This document shows positions 6,772 to 13,008 of a stretch of 13,852 nt of DNA, piece by piece; within the stretch, counting starts at the first letter, position 1; the number at the start of each line of letters is the position of its first letter. This DNA is from JBBRLG01 sp038231495. GTDB lineage: Bacteria; Planctomycetota; Planctomycetia; Gemmatales; Gemmataceae. The stretch is taken from positions 1 to 13,852 of the forward strand of contig JBBRLG010000135.1 in the NCBI GenBank assembly GCA_038231495.1. Reading direction: 5' to 3'. The position numbers were made by a program, and so were the translations under genes. A model generated the notes under the pieces. The model saw only the letters and a list, made by a program, of their open reading frames with translations. It was not told the DNA's origin and made no database searches.

Positions 6772-7764
6772 ATGACGACCGCGAAACTGCGCTGGGGCAT
6801 CCTCGGCGTCGCCAAGATCAACGACCGGCTGCTGCCTTCCTTCGCCCGTGCCGAAACCGCCGACCTGCGGGCCATCGCCAGCCGCTCGCTCGACCGCGCC
6901 CGTGCGGCGGCAAAGGCGGCAGGCATCCCGACGGCCCACGGCAGTTATGAAGCGCTGCTGCACGACCCGGAAATCGACGCGGTGTACATCCCGTTGCCGA
7001 ACACCCTGCACGACGAATGGACGCGCAAGGCCGCGGAGCACGGCAAGCATATTCTCTGCGAAAAACCGCTCGCCCCCACCGCGGCGGCGGCGCAGGCACT
7101 CGCGGCGTTCTGCAAGGCCAAGGGCGTGCAGCTCATGGACGGCTTCATGTGGCCGCACCACCCGCGTACCGCCCATTTGCAGCACTTCCTCAAGGACGGC
7201 GGCATCGGCGAGATACGCCGCGTCACCGGCACGTTTACTTTTCCGTTGCCGCTCGAACCGCAGAACATTCGCCTCAAGCCAGAGACGGCGGGCGGCAGTT
7301 TGCTCGACGTGGGCTGCTACCCGGTCTACGGCATCCGCTGGGCGTTCGGTGCCGAGCCGGTGCGCGTGCAGGCGTGGGCGCGGTATCACGGCGGCGACGG
7401 CGTGGACCTGGAAATGAACGGCCTGTTGTGGTTGGCGGACGGGCGGGTCGGCGTCTTCGACTGCGGCTTCACGCTGCCGTTGCGCGGCTGGTTGGAAGTC
7501 GTCGGCACGACGGGGACGGTGTTCGTTCCCGACCTGTGGGTGCCGCCGACGCGGGCCGTGTACCAGGTGCGGCGCGAGGGCCGCCCGGTGGAAGAAGTCG
7601 CGATCGAAGGCCACGACCAGGTCGCCCACATGCTCGACGATTTCGGCCGTGCCGTGCTGGGCGGGGTCCCAGTGCAACCCGCGGCGGAAGAGGCGGTGCG
7701 GACGTTGCGCGTCCTCGACGCACTGGCCCTGTCGGCGCGAGAGGGGCGTGAGGTCGCGGTCTAA
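6772..7764 (+). CDS. Gfo/Idh/MocA family NAD(P)-dependent oxidoreductase
   Basis: 330 residues, the standard family length. The N-terminal Rossmann fold begins RWGILGVAKIND (7-18), a WGILG-x-A-x-I variant of the dinucleotide-binding loop seen in the dihydrodiol and xylose dehydrogenase branch. IDAVYIPLPNTLH (68-80) and the hallmark EKP (97-99) follow. The C-terminal half carries GGSLLDVGCYPVYG (174-187), with the catalytic-region Asp179 and Tyr183 of the D-x-G-x-Y/H pattern. Such enzymes oxidise or reduce sugars, inositols or related polyols in the cytosol with NAD(P). The exact substrate cannot be read from sequence. No signal peptide is visible, so this is not a Tat-exported member of the kind common in planctomycetes. 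It is a single gene between two palindromic hairpins and converges with rplU. Confidence 0.93.
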   Translation: MTTAKLRWGILGVAKINDRLLPSFARAETADLRAIASRSLDRARAAAKAAGIPTAHGSYEALLHDPEIDAVYIPLPNTLHDEWTRKAAEHGKHILCEKPLAPTAAAAQALAAFCKAKGVQLMDGFMWPHHPRTAHLQHFLKDGGIGEIRRVTGTFTFPLPLEPQNIRLKPETAGGSLLDVGCYPVYGIRWAFGAEPVRVQAWARYHGGDGVDLEMNGLLWLADGRVGVFDCGFTLPLRGWLEVVGTTGTVFVPDLWVPPTRAVYQVRREGRPVEEVAIEGHDQVAHMLDDFGRAVLGGVPVQPAAEEAVRTLRVLDALALSAREGREVAV

Positions 7765-7779
7765 CGGCCGTTCCGCGTA

Positions 7780-7811
7780 CCGCTTGCGGCTGAGCGCTCA
7801 GCCGCAAGCGG
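7780..7811. terminator. Perfect 32-bp palindrome between convergent genes (family A)
   Basis: CCGCTTGCGGCTGAGC is followed directly by its exact reverse complement. It lies in the 54-base gap between the stops of the Gfo/Idh gene (+) and rplU (-), 15 and 7 bases from each. It could terminate both transcripts. Its arm matches the other family A palindromes. Confidence 0.7.
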
Positions 7812-7818
7812 CAATTCA

Positions 7819-8217
7819 CTAAACGGTCGGGGTCGCAGGAGCCGACGGCGCGGGTTCCGTGCTGGCGGGCGGGGCTGGCGGTGGCGGGGCAACGGGCGGT
7901 TCTTGACCGGCCAGCAGGATGTGCTTGACGAGCACGCTGACGTACGGCTGGCGGTGGCCCTTCAACCGGCGGTGGTTCTTCCGGCGGCGGAAGTGTTGGA
8001 TCGTGACCTTGGTGGATGGGTGATCGACCACTTCGGTCAGCACGCGCACGCCGGCGACCACGGGGGTGCCGATGTGTAAGTCGTCGTTGTTTTTGCAGAG
8101 CAGCACGCGGTTGAACTCGACGCGGGCACCGACCTCCGCTTCGCGGAAATCGACCTTGACCACGTCGCCTTCTTTCACGTTGTACTGGCGGGAACCGTCT
8201 TCAAATACTGCGTACAT
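7819..8217 (-). CDS. rplU: 50S ribosomal protein L21 with Pro/Ala-rich tail
   Basis: 132 residues. L21 binds 23S rRNA in the large subunit. The start MYAVFEDGSRQYNVKEGD, the HIGTPVV segment (48-54) and the basic FRRRKNHRRLKGHRQPY loop (76-92) identify it. The core ends near residue 104. Residues 105-132 are an extra low-complexity tail of Pro, Ala, Ser, Thr and Glu, absent from E. coli L21 (103 residues). L21 is normally encoded immediately upstream of rpmA (L27) and often obg. Here the next gene downstream is a convergent oxidoreductase, so that linkage is broken. The ATG at 8217 is preceded by a purine-rich GCGAAGAAACC leader. A TGCTACCTT motif about 65 bases upstream may be part of the promoter. 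Confidence 0.97.
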   Translation of the reverse strand: MYAVFEDGSRQYNVKEGDVVKVDFREAEVGARVEFNRVLLCKNNDDLHIGTPVVAGVRVLTEVVDHPSTKVTIQHFRRRKNHRRLKGHRQPYVSVLVKHILLAGQEPPVAPPPPAPPASTEPAPSAPATPTV

Positions 8218-8488
8218 GGCTGGTTTCTTCGCTCGTTTCCTGCCGCGGCGCGGCCGTCTACTCCCGTCGAACGCAAGCCGTTAAGGTAGCAGGTGCGCGG
8301 GGGGTTGACCAGAGGGCAACAACAGCTAGGGGGCGATCCCGCCCTCACTCCCGGCGGAAAAATCGGCGAAGGCTCAATTCAGATAATCCTGCCCGACCAG
8401 CGCGAGGACTTTGTCCGAAGCGGTCGGCAGTTCCCCGGCAGCCCGCAGCTTCACCCGTGCGCGCAGCGCGACGCCGCTTTTTGCCGCG

Positions 8489-9256
8489 TCAAAACCCTGC
8501 GTCGGCCAATCGACCAACCAGCGCGGCGTAGCGGTCCAGGCGGTCGCCGGTCGCGCCGCTCATCGCCTGGACGACGTGCGGCCAATTGATCAGGCTCAGG
8601 TGGTCGCCGTCCCAAACCTCAAAGTCTTCGCCGTACCGCGCCGACGCCACGGAAACGATGCCATCGTTGGCTCCTTCCAACTTTTCCAGGATGCCCGACG
8701 GCACTTGCCAGTGCGCGTTCAGCCAATCGCGATCGATCTTGCCGGCCACGGAGAAGTAACGCACGTTCGGCGCGTCCGGCGTGGCGTCGTTGAATTCTTT
8801 GCAGCGCTCGACGGTCAGGTCGTGAAACGCCTGATGCGGCAGGCCGACGTACTCGAATAGCGGTTGCAAAATCGGCGCGAGCCGGCGGATGCCCCAGCTG
8901 GCGAACGCGGTGCCGCGGTGCGGCGTGCCCAGGGTCGTCAGCGACAGGACGCGATCTGCCATGCCCAGGCGCGTTATCATGTGCCGGGAGTCGAGGCCGC
9001 CCATGCTGTGGCTGAGCAAGTGGACCGGTTCGCCGGGGTACTCTTTCTCGATCTGTTCCTTGAGCTGCGCGGCGCGGTCGGTGATGCCGCCCATGGGACT
9101 GAGCCGGGCCAGCAGCACGCGGTTGCCGGCGGCGCGCAGGGCGTCGGGGATGCCGCGAAAGTAATTCGTCACCACCCAGCCGCCCATCGCGACCCGGTCG
9201 AAACCGAGCAGGCCGTGGACCATCACAATCGGGGCGCGTAACGTTGCGATCTTCAT
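8489..9256 (-). CDS. Triacylglycerol lipase/esterase, alpha/beta hydrolase (Pseudomonas family I-like)
   Basis: 255 residues. It carries the family I lipase pattern: oxyanion-loop VHGLLGFD (13-20), YFRGIPDALR, nucleophile elbow SHSMGG with Ser84, TTLGTPHRG (107-115), Asp198 in GANDGIVSV and His219 in WDGDHLSLINW. The first position of the G-x-S-x-G elbow is Ser82 rather than Gly. It should hydrolyse ester bonds of lipids or related esters. No signal peptide is seen after the ATG at 9256, so the enzyme appears cytosolic, unlike secreted Pseudomonas lipases, and no foldase gene is adjacent. The start is supported by GAAGGA about 10 bases upstream and by the motif positions; a longer frame to 9361 adds 35 unconvincing residues. 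About 36 residues follow His219, as in the family, so the TGA at 8489-8491 is a plausible natural end. Confidence 0.9.
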   Translation of the reverse strand: MKIATLRAPIVMVHGLLGFDRVAMGGWVVTNYFRGIPDALRAAGNRVLLARLSPMGGITDRAAQLKEQIEKEYPGEPVHLLSHSMGGLDSRHMITRLGMADRVLSLTTLGTPHRGTAFASWGIRRLAPILQPLFEYVGLPHQAFHDLTVERCKEFNDATPDAPNVRYFSVAGKIDRDWLNAHWQVPSGILEKLEGANDGIVSVASARYGEDFEVWDGDHLSLINWPHVVQAMSGATGDRLDRYAALVGRLADAGF

Positions 9257-9297
9257 GGCACTTGGTCCTTCGTGCGGAAGGTGGGTGCATTCGATGT

Positions 9298-9327
9298 ATT
9301 TTAGGTGAGGGTTGCCGAAACGTACAA
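9298..9327 (-). promoter_or_regulatory. Sigma70-like promoter for the lipase gene
   Basis: Reading the minus strand, TTGTAC (9327-9322) and TAAAAT (9303-9298) are separated by 18 bases, 42 bases upstream of the lipase ATG. The AT-rich box stands out against the GC-rich background. The call is by pattern only. Confidence 0.5.
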
Positions 9328-9338
9328 CCCTCCTGCGT

Positions 9339-9367
9339 TTGCCGCGGGCCGAACACTCCACTACACC
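9339..9367 (+). promoter_or_regulatory. Weak candidate promoter for the hydroxyacid dehydrogenase gene
   Basis: TTGCCG and TACACC are 17 bases apart, ending 41 bases before the ATG at 9409, in the shared divergent intergenic region. The -10 box is poor, so this is tentative. Confidence 0.25.
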
Positions 9368-9408
9368 ATCAGAACACCCGACAGCACACCACCAACCGAG
9401 GGGCGAAC

Positions 9409-10314
9409 ATGGCGATCGAGAAGGCGGAACCCGGCAAGACGCGCGTCGGCTGGATCGGCACCGGCGTGATGGGCCAGTCGATGTGCAAACACCTCGTCGC
9501 CAAGGGCTACACGGCCACCGTCTACAACCGCACCAAAAGTAAGGCCCAACCCGTCCTCGACGCCGGCGCGACCTGGGCCGACACGCCCAGGGCTCTGGCC
9601 GAGCGCTCCGACGTGGTGTTTGCCATCGTCGGCTTCCCGAAAGACGTGCGCGCAGTGTTCCTCGGCGCGGACGGTGCGTTGGCGGGCAGTCGGGCGGGTA
9701 TCGTGCTGGTAGACATGACCACCAGCGAGCCGTCGCTGGCGCGTGAAATCCATGAGGCTGCGCAGGCCAAAGGCGTTTACGCCCTGGACGCCCCCGTGTC
9801 GGGCGGCGACGTGGGTGCCAAGAACGCGGCCCTGTCGATCATGGTGGGCGGCGACGCCCCGGTGTTGGAGGCGGTCAAGCCGCTGTTGGAGTGCCTGGGC
9901 AAGACGATCGTTCATCAGGGGCCGGCGGGGGCGGGTCAGCACACGAAGATGGTGAACCAGATTCTGATCGCGACGAACATGATCGGCGTGTGTGAGGCGC
10001 TGCTGTACGGTTACAAGGCGGGGCTGGACCTGAAAACGGTGCTGCAATCGGTAGGCGGCGGCGCGGCGGCGAGCTGGTCGCTGAACAACCTGGGGCCGCG
10101 GATCATCGACCGCAATTTCGAGCCGGGGTTCTTCGTCGAGCACTTTATCAAGGACATGGGCATCGCCCTGGACGAGGCCCGGCGGCTGAACCTGGCGCTG
10201 CCCGGCCTGGCGCTGGCGAACCAGCTGTACCTGGCGGTGCAAGCCCAGGGTTGGGGGCGGAAGGGCACGCACGCGCTGATGCTGGCGCTGGAGTTACTGT
10301 CGAAGGCGCGGTAG
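9409..10314 (+). CDS. NAD(P)-dependent beta-hydroxyacid dehydrogenase (3-hydroxyisobutyrate dehydrogenase family)
   Basis: 301 residues, typical of the family that includes 3-hydroxyisobutyrate dehydrogenase, tartronate semialdehyde reductase and GLYR1-like proteins. VGWIGTGVMGQSM (13-25) is the Rossmann dinucleotide loop. DAPVSGGDVGA (127-137) is the substrate-binding motif. GAGQHTKMVNQ (174-184) carries the catalytic Lys180 and Asn184, and FIKDMGIALDEA holds Lys248 and Asp249. It oxidises or reduces a beta-hydroxy acid in the cytosol; the true substrate is not determinable. The ATG at 9409 has GAGGGG about 6 bases upstream, so the longer frame from 9244 (55 extra residues unlike the family) is rejected. 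The gene is divergent from the lipase, with a 152-base intergenic region, and is followed by a family A palindrome. Confidence 0.93.
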   Translation: MAIEKAEPGKTRVGWIGTGVMGQSMCKHLVAKGYTATVYNRTKSKAQPVLDAGATWADTPRALAERSDVVFAIVGFPKDVRAVFLGADGALAGSRAGIVLVDMTTSEPSLAREIHEAAQAKGVYALDAPVSGGDVGAKNAALSIMVGGDAPVLEAVKPLLECLGKTIVHQGPAGAGQHTKMVNQILIATNMIGVCEALLYGYKAGLDLKTVLQSVGGGAAASWSLNNLGPRIIDRNFEPGFFVEHFIKDMGIALDEARRLNLALPGLALANQLYLAVQAQGWGRKGTHALMLALELLSKAR

Positions 10315-10323
10315 ATTCCGGCA

Positions 10324-10361
10324 TTGCCGCTAGCGACTGAGCGCTAAGCCGCAAGCGGCAA
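10324..10361. terminator. Imperfect palindrome after the hydroxyacid dehydrogenase gene (family A)
   Basis: TTGCCGCTAGCGACTGAGC faces GCTAAGCCGCAAGCGGCAA: 19-base arms with three mismatches, starting 10 bases after the stop. It is a diverged copy of the hairpins at 6655-6696 and 7780-7811. A terminator role is plausible; no T-run follows. Confidence 0.55.
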
Positions 10362-10480
10362 GACGGCGCTACCTGGAAATATTGGCACAATCGGCAAGAA
10401 TTTTCGGGCGCGGCCGACGAATACTCCTTTGCGATGCCCGCTACAAACGGTAAACTCAGCGCTGGTTAGCGGCGGGTGCC

Positions 10481-11098
10481 ATGCCTGAATTCGTGACGTG
10501 TCCGGTCTGTGGCTGCAAGATGCAAGTGGCCGAGAGCCTCCTCGGCCGGCGCGTGCGGTGTTTCGGCTGCGAAGAGCGTTTCGTCGCCGCCCCGGAAACG
10601 GCACCGCTACCTCTGCCCAAGGACCGCCCCGACCGGCCTTTGCCGCACCCGCCGCGCCGCGAGCCGGCTGACGACGGCGGCCGGGACGGGCCGTATTGCC
10701 CCGCGTGTGGACGGGTCGTGCCCTGGCAGGTGGGTTATTGCCCGCACTGCGGCGAGGAGTTCGACAACACCCCCTACGAGCGGGGACCGGCCCGGCGCCG
10801 CTTCCGCCGCGACTCCGTGCCGCACCGCGGTTCGCTGTTGACCACGCTGGCCAACGTCGGCCTCGCCGCCGGCGCGCTGTCGCTGTGCCTGTTCGGCGCG
10901 GGCACCCTGGTCGCCGTGCCGCTCGGCATCACCGTGTTGGTCATGGCCCAGACCGACCTGGCACAGATGCACGAAGGCTTGATGGACTCGCAGGGCCGCA
11001 ACCAGACCCAAACCGCCCGCGCCAGCGCCGTCACCGGCTTGGTCCTCAGCCTGGTCTTTGCCGGCGGCTACCTTGCGTTATTTTTAATGACGTTTTAG
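10481..11098 (+). CDS. Double zinc-ribbon membrane protein, DUF4190-like tail (array member 1)
   Basis: 205 residues. The first zinc ribbon is of MJ0042 type, with Cys7, Cys10, Cys27 and Cys30 and the LLGRRVRC core. A Pro/Arg/Asp-rich linker follows (38-70). The second ribbon is CPACG...YCPHCG (Cys73, Cys76, Cys87, Cys90). After a basic stretch (101-116) come hydrophobic segments around 119-157 and 183-203. These flank a polar loop DLAQMHEGLMDSQGRNQTQ, which resembles the DUF4190 loop (L-x-x-M/I-x-x-G...G-R-x-x-A). The protein is probably an inner-membrane protein with the ribbons in the cytosol. Its function is unknown. It is the first of four consecutive genes with the same N-terminal ribbon; 50 bases separate it from the next. 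Confidence 0.85.
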   Translation: MPEFVTCPVCGCKMQVAESLLGRRVRCFGCEERFVAAPETAPLPLPKDRPDRPLPHPPRREPADDGGRDGPYCPACGRVVPWQVGYCPHCGEEFDNTPYERGPARRRFRRDSVPHRGSLLTTLANVGLAAGALSLCLFGAGTLVAVPLGITVLVMAQTDLAQMHEGLMDSQGRNQTQTARASAVTGLVLSLVFAGGYLALFLMTF

Positions 11099-11148
11099 CA
11101 CCGCCCGCCACCGTCGGTCGCCTTGCCGCTGCCAGCCAACGAGGAGTT

Positions 11149-12201
11149 ATGCCGGAAATCATCACCTGCCCCGACTGCGGCCGCAAACTGCGCGTGTCGG
11201 ACCAGCTCGTCGGCAAAAAGGTGAAGTGCCCCGACTGCAACGTGAAGTTCACCGGCGGCATTACGACCGCCCCCGCCGCCAAGGTGGGCAAGTCTGCCGT
11301 GCCGAAGCGCGCCACCGACGAAGACGAGGACGACGACCGCCCCCGCCGGCGCGGCCGTTCGCAGCGCGACGACGACGACGACGAGGAGAACGACGACCGT
11401 CCCCGGCGCGACCGTTTCAAATCCACCCCGGAGCAGAAGCGGGCCGGCTGGAAAATGACGCTGCTCGGCCTGAACCTGCTCTGCTACGCCACCTACGTCC
11501 TCATGGGCATCGTGGTCGTCGAAGCGCTCGGCTGCTCCGTCATCGCCCTGATCGGCGTCGTCGGCATGAGCTCGATGAACAACGACCCCAACGTCGGCCT
11601 CGGCTCCTTGATGGGTGCCGGCATCGCCGCCTTTTTGCTCTACGGCTTTCTGTTCCTGGGTTACACCCTTTTCCTGGTGGTCCAGGTCACGGGCCACGGC
11701 TTCTGCATCGCGGTGCCGCAAAAGGTCGGGACCATCCGCAAGCCCATGGCCATCGCAACCTTTTGCTGCATTAGTGCCATGGTCTTGCTCGGCTTCCTCG
11801 GTTGCGGCGTGAGCTACGGGCTGCGCAGCCAGGGCGGCATGGTCATCGGCTTTGTGCCGCTGGCCATTTCCATCGGCTACCACGTCTGTTACTTTCTGTT
11901 CCTGAAAGCGGTGGCCGACGCGCTGCGCGATCCCGTACTGGGCAAACAGCTGCTGACGTTCACGATCGTGTTGCCGACCGTGTGGGTGCTGTCGATGTGC
12001 ATGTATTTCGTCATGGTTTTCGCCCTGGCCGGCAGCATGATCGGCACGATGTCGTCGGGCAACGCCGACTACCTGGCGGGGGGCGGCCTGTTCGGGATGG
12101 GTTGCAGCATTCTGTTCTTTTGCGTTTACGTCGGCCTGTTCGTCTGGTACACGATGCTGATTCACCAGGTGCGCAACGCCGTCCGGGGCTATTTGGAGTA
12201 A
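11149..12201 (+). CDS. Zinc-ribbon polytopic membrane protein (array member 2)
   Basis: 350 residues. The N-terminus MPEIITCPDCGRKL has Cys7, Cys10, Cys27 and Cys30 at exactly the spacing of its neighbours. Residues ~56-95 form a very acidic and Arg-rich linker with runs of Asp (DEDEDDD, DDDDDEE) and repeated RPRR. The rest is a polytopic membrane domain with about six hydrophobic segments (roughly 105-130, 150-180, 200-222, 225-247, 262-290 and 300-335). It ends with VRNAVRGYLE and lacks the DUF4190-like loop of the other array members. The domain is not one I recognise. The ATG at 11149 has GAGGAG close upstream (short spacing). A longer frame from 10696 overlaps the preceding gene and reads as Arg/Pro-rich noise. 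Confidence 0.88.
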   Translation: MPEIITCPDCGRKLRVSDQLVGKKVKCPDCNVKFTGGITTAPAAKVGKSAVPKRATDEDEDDDRPRRRGRSQRDDDDDEENDDRPRRDRFKSTPEQKRAGWKMTLLGLNLLCYATYVLMGIVVVEALGCSVIALIGVVGMSSMNNDPNVGLGSLMGAGIAAFLLYGFLFLGYTLFLVVQVTGHGFCIAVPQKVGTIRKPMAIATFCCISAMVLLGFLGCGVSYGLRSQGGMVIGFVPLAISIGYHVCYFLFLKAVADALRDPVLGKQLLTFTIVLPTVWVLSMCMYFVMVFALAGSMIGTMSSGNADYLAGGGLFGMGCSILFFCVYVGLFVWYTMLIHQVRNAVRGYLE

Positions 12202-12264
12202 GGGCGAAACGGACTTCATCAGCGGGTGTCGGGGACTATTTTTTTCTCATCGGGTTGGACTACC

Positions 12265-12852
12265 ATGCCGAGCGTCATAGCGTGTCCGTCGTGTCAGAAG
12301 CAACTAAAGGTGCCGGACGAGTTGATCGGCCGCAACGTCAAATGTCCGGGCTGCAAGGAGACCTTCACAGCCCAGGTGCTGTCGCAATCGGCACCGGCCG
12401 CGCCGCCGCCGATGCCTCAGGAAGAAATTGCGGAGAAGCCGCGCAAGCGACCGGCCCCGCCTCCCGAAGAAGAAGAGGAGGACGAGGCACCGCCCCGGGC
12501 CGTCCGGCGCCGCGATGACGACGACGACGACGAAGGGGACGCACGGCCGTCGCGGCGACGGCGGCGCGGTGGTGCGCGGATGGAGCCGCACCGGGGCGTC
12601 CTCATCCTCCTGTTGGGCATCGGTTCGCTCGTCGTTTTCGGGCCGCTCGGACCGTTCGCCTGGATTCTCGGGAATAAAGATTTGAAAGAGATGGACGCGG
12701 GCCGGATGGACCCCGAAGGCCGCAGCCAAACGCAGATCGGCAAAATTTGTGGCATGATCGCGTCCATTCTGATGGTCGTCAGCTTTGTGGGGTTCTGCTT
12801 GATGTTCCTGCTTTGTGGGCTTGGTGGTATAGTCGGCGGCAACCACCCGTAA
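12265..12852 (+). CDS. Zinc-ribbon membrane protein, DUF4190-like tail (array member 3)
   Basis: 195 residues. The MPSVIACPSCQKQLKVPDEL ribbon has Cys7, Cys10, Cys27 and Cys30. A long disordered linker (about 38-108) contains Pro-rich, Glu-run (EEEEEDE), Asp-run (DDDDDDE) and Arg-run parts. Two hydrophobic segments (about 112-135 and 160-190) flank the loop DLKEMDAGRMDPEGRSQTQ, which aligns well with members 1 and 4. It is likely an inner-membrane protein with a cytosolic zinc ribbon; the role is unknown. The ATG at 12265 is chosen because the ribbon starts right after it, as in all the neighbours; a GTG at 12226 would add 13 residues. Confidence 0.86.
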   Translation: MPSVIACPSCQKQLKVPDELIGRNVKCPGCKETFTAQVLSQSAPAAPPPMPQEEIAEKPRKRPAPPPEEEEEDEAPPRAVRRRDDDDDDEGDARPSRRRRRGGARMEPHRGVLILLLGIGSLVVFGPLGPFAWILGNKDLKEMDAGRMDPEGRSQTQIGKICGMIASILMVVSFVGFCLMFLLCGLGGIVGGNHP

Positions 12853-12868
12853 GCGGAATTGGCTGAAG

Positions 12869-12940
12869 GGCGAGCCGGGAGCGTAAGCGACCGGAGTCTG
12901 TCTCCGAATGCACTCCGGTCGCTTACGCTCCCGGCTCGCC
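12869..12940. repeat. 29-bp perfect inverted repeat with 14-base loop (palindrome family B)
   Basis: Arms at 12869-12897 and 12912-12940 are exact reverse complements. The left arm is the same sequence as the single arm at 3797-3824. It lies in the 156-base gap between array members 3 and 4, 17 bases after a stop codon. As RNA it would be a very stable hairpin. It may terminate or attenuate transcription, or simply be a dispersed element. A 3-base AAG flanks both ends. Confidence 0.9.
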
Positions 12941-13008
12941 AAGACGTTGGCGGCGCGCCGAGAAGTCTGTGGCTTTAATCAACCAGTCCTTGACCTGGCA
13001 GTTCGATC

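Noticed and set aside
9361..10272. Minus-strand open frame of 303 codons opposite the hydroxyacid dehydrogenase
   Set aside because: It is antisense to a gene with all family motifs, and its product looks compositionally random.
11095..12219. Minus-strand open frame of 374 codons opposite array member 2
   Set aside because: It is antisense to a gene with a clear zinc ribbon and membrane helices. The translation is His/Ala/Asp-rich and resembles no family.
12869..12940. CRISPR-like repeat
   Set aside because: There is only one inverted pair and no regularly spaced direct repeats or cas genes; it is a palindromic element.
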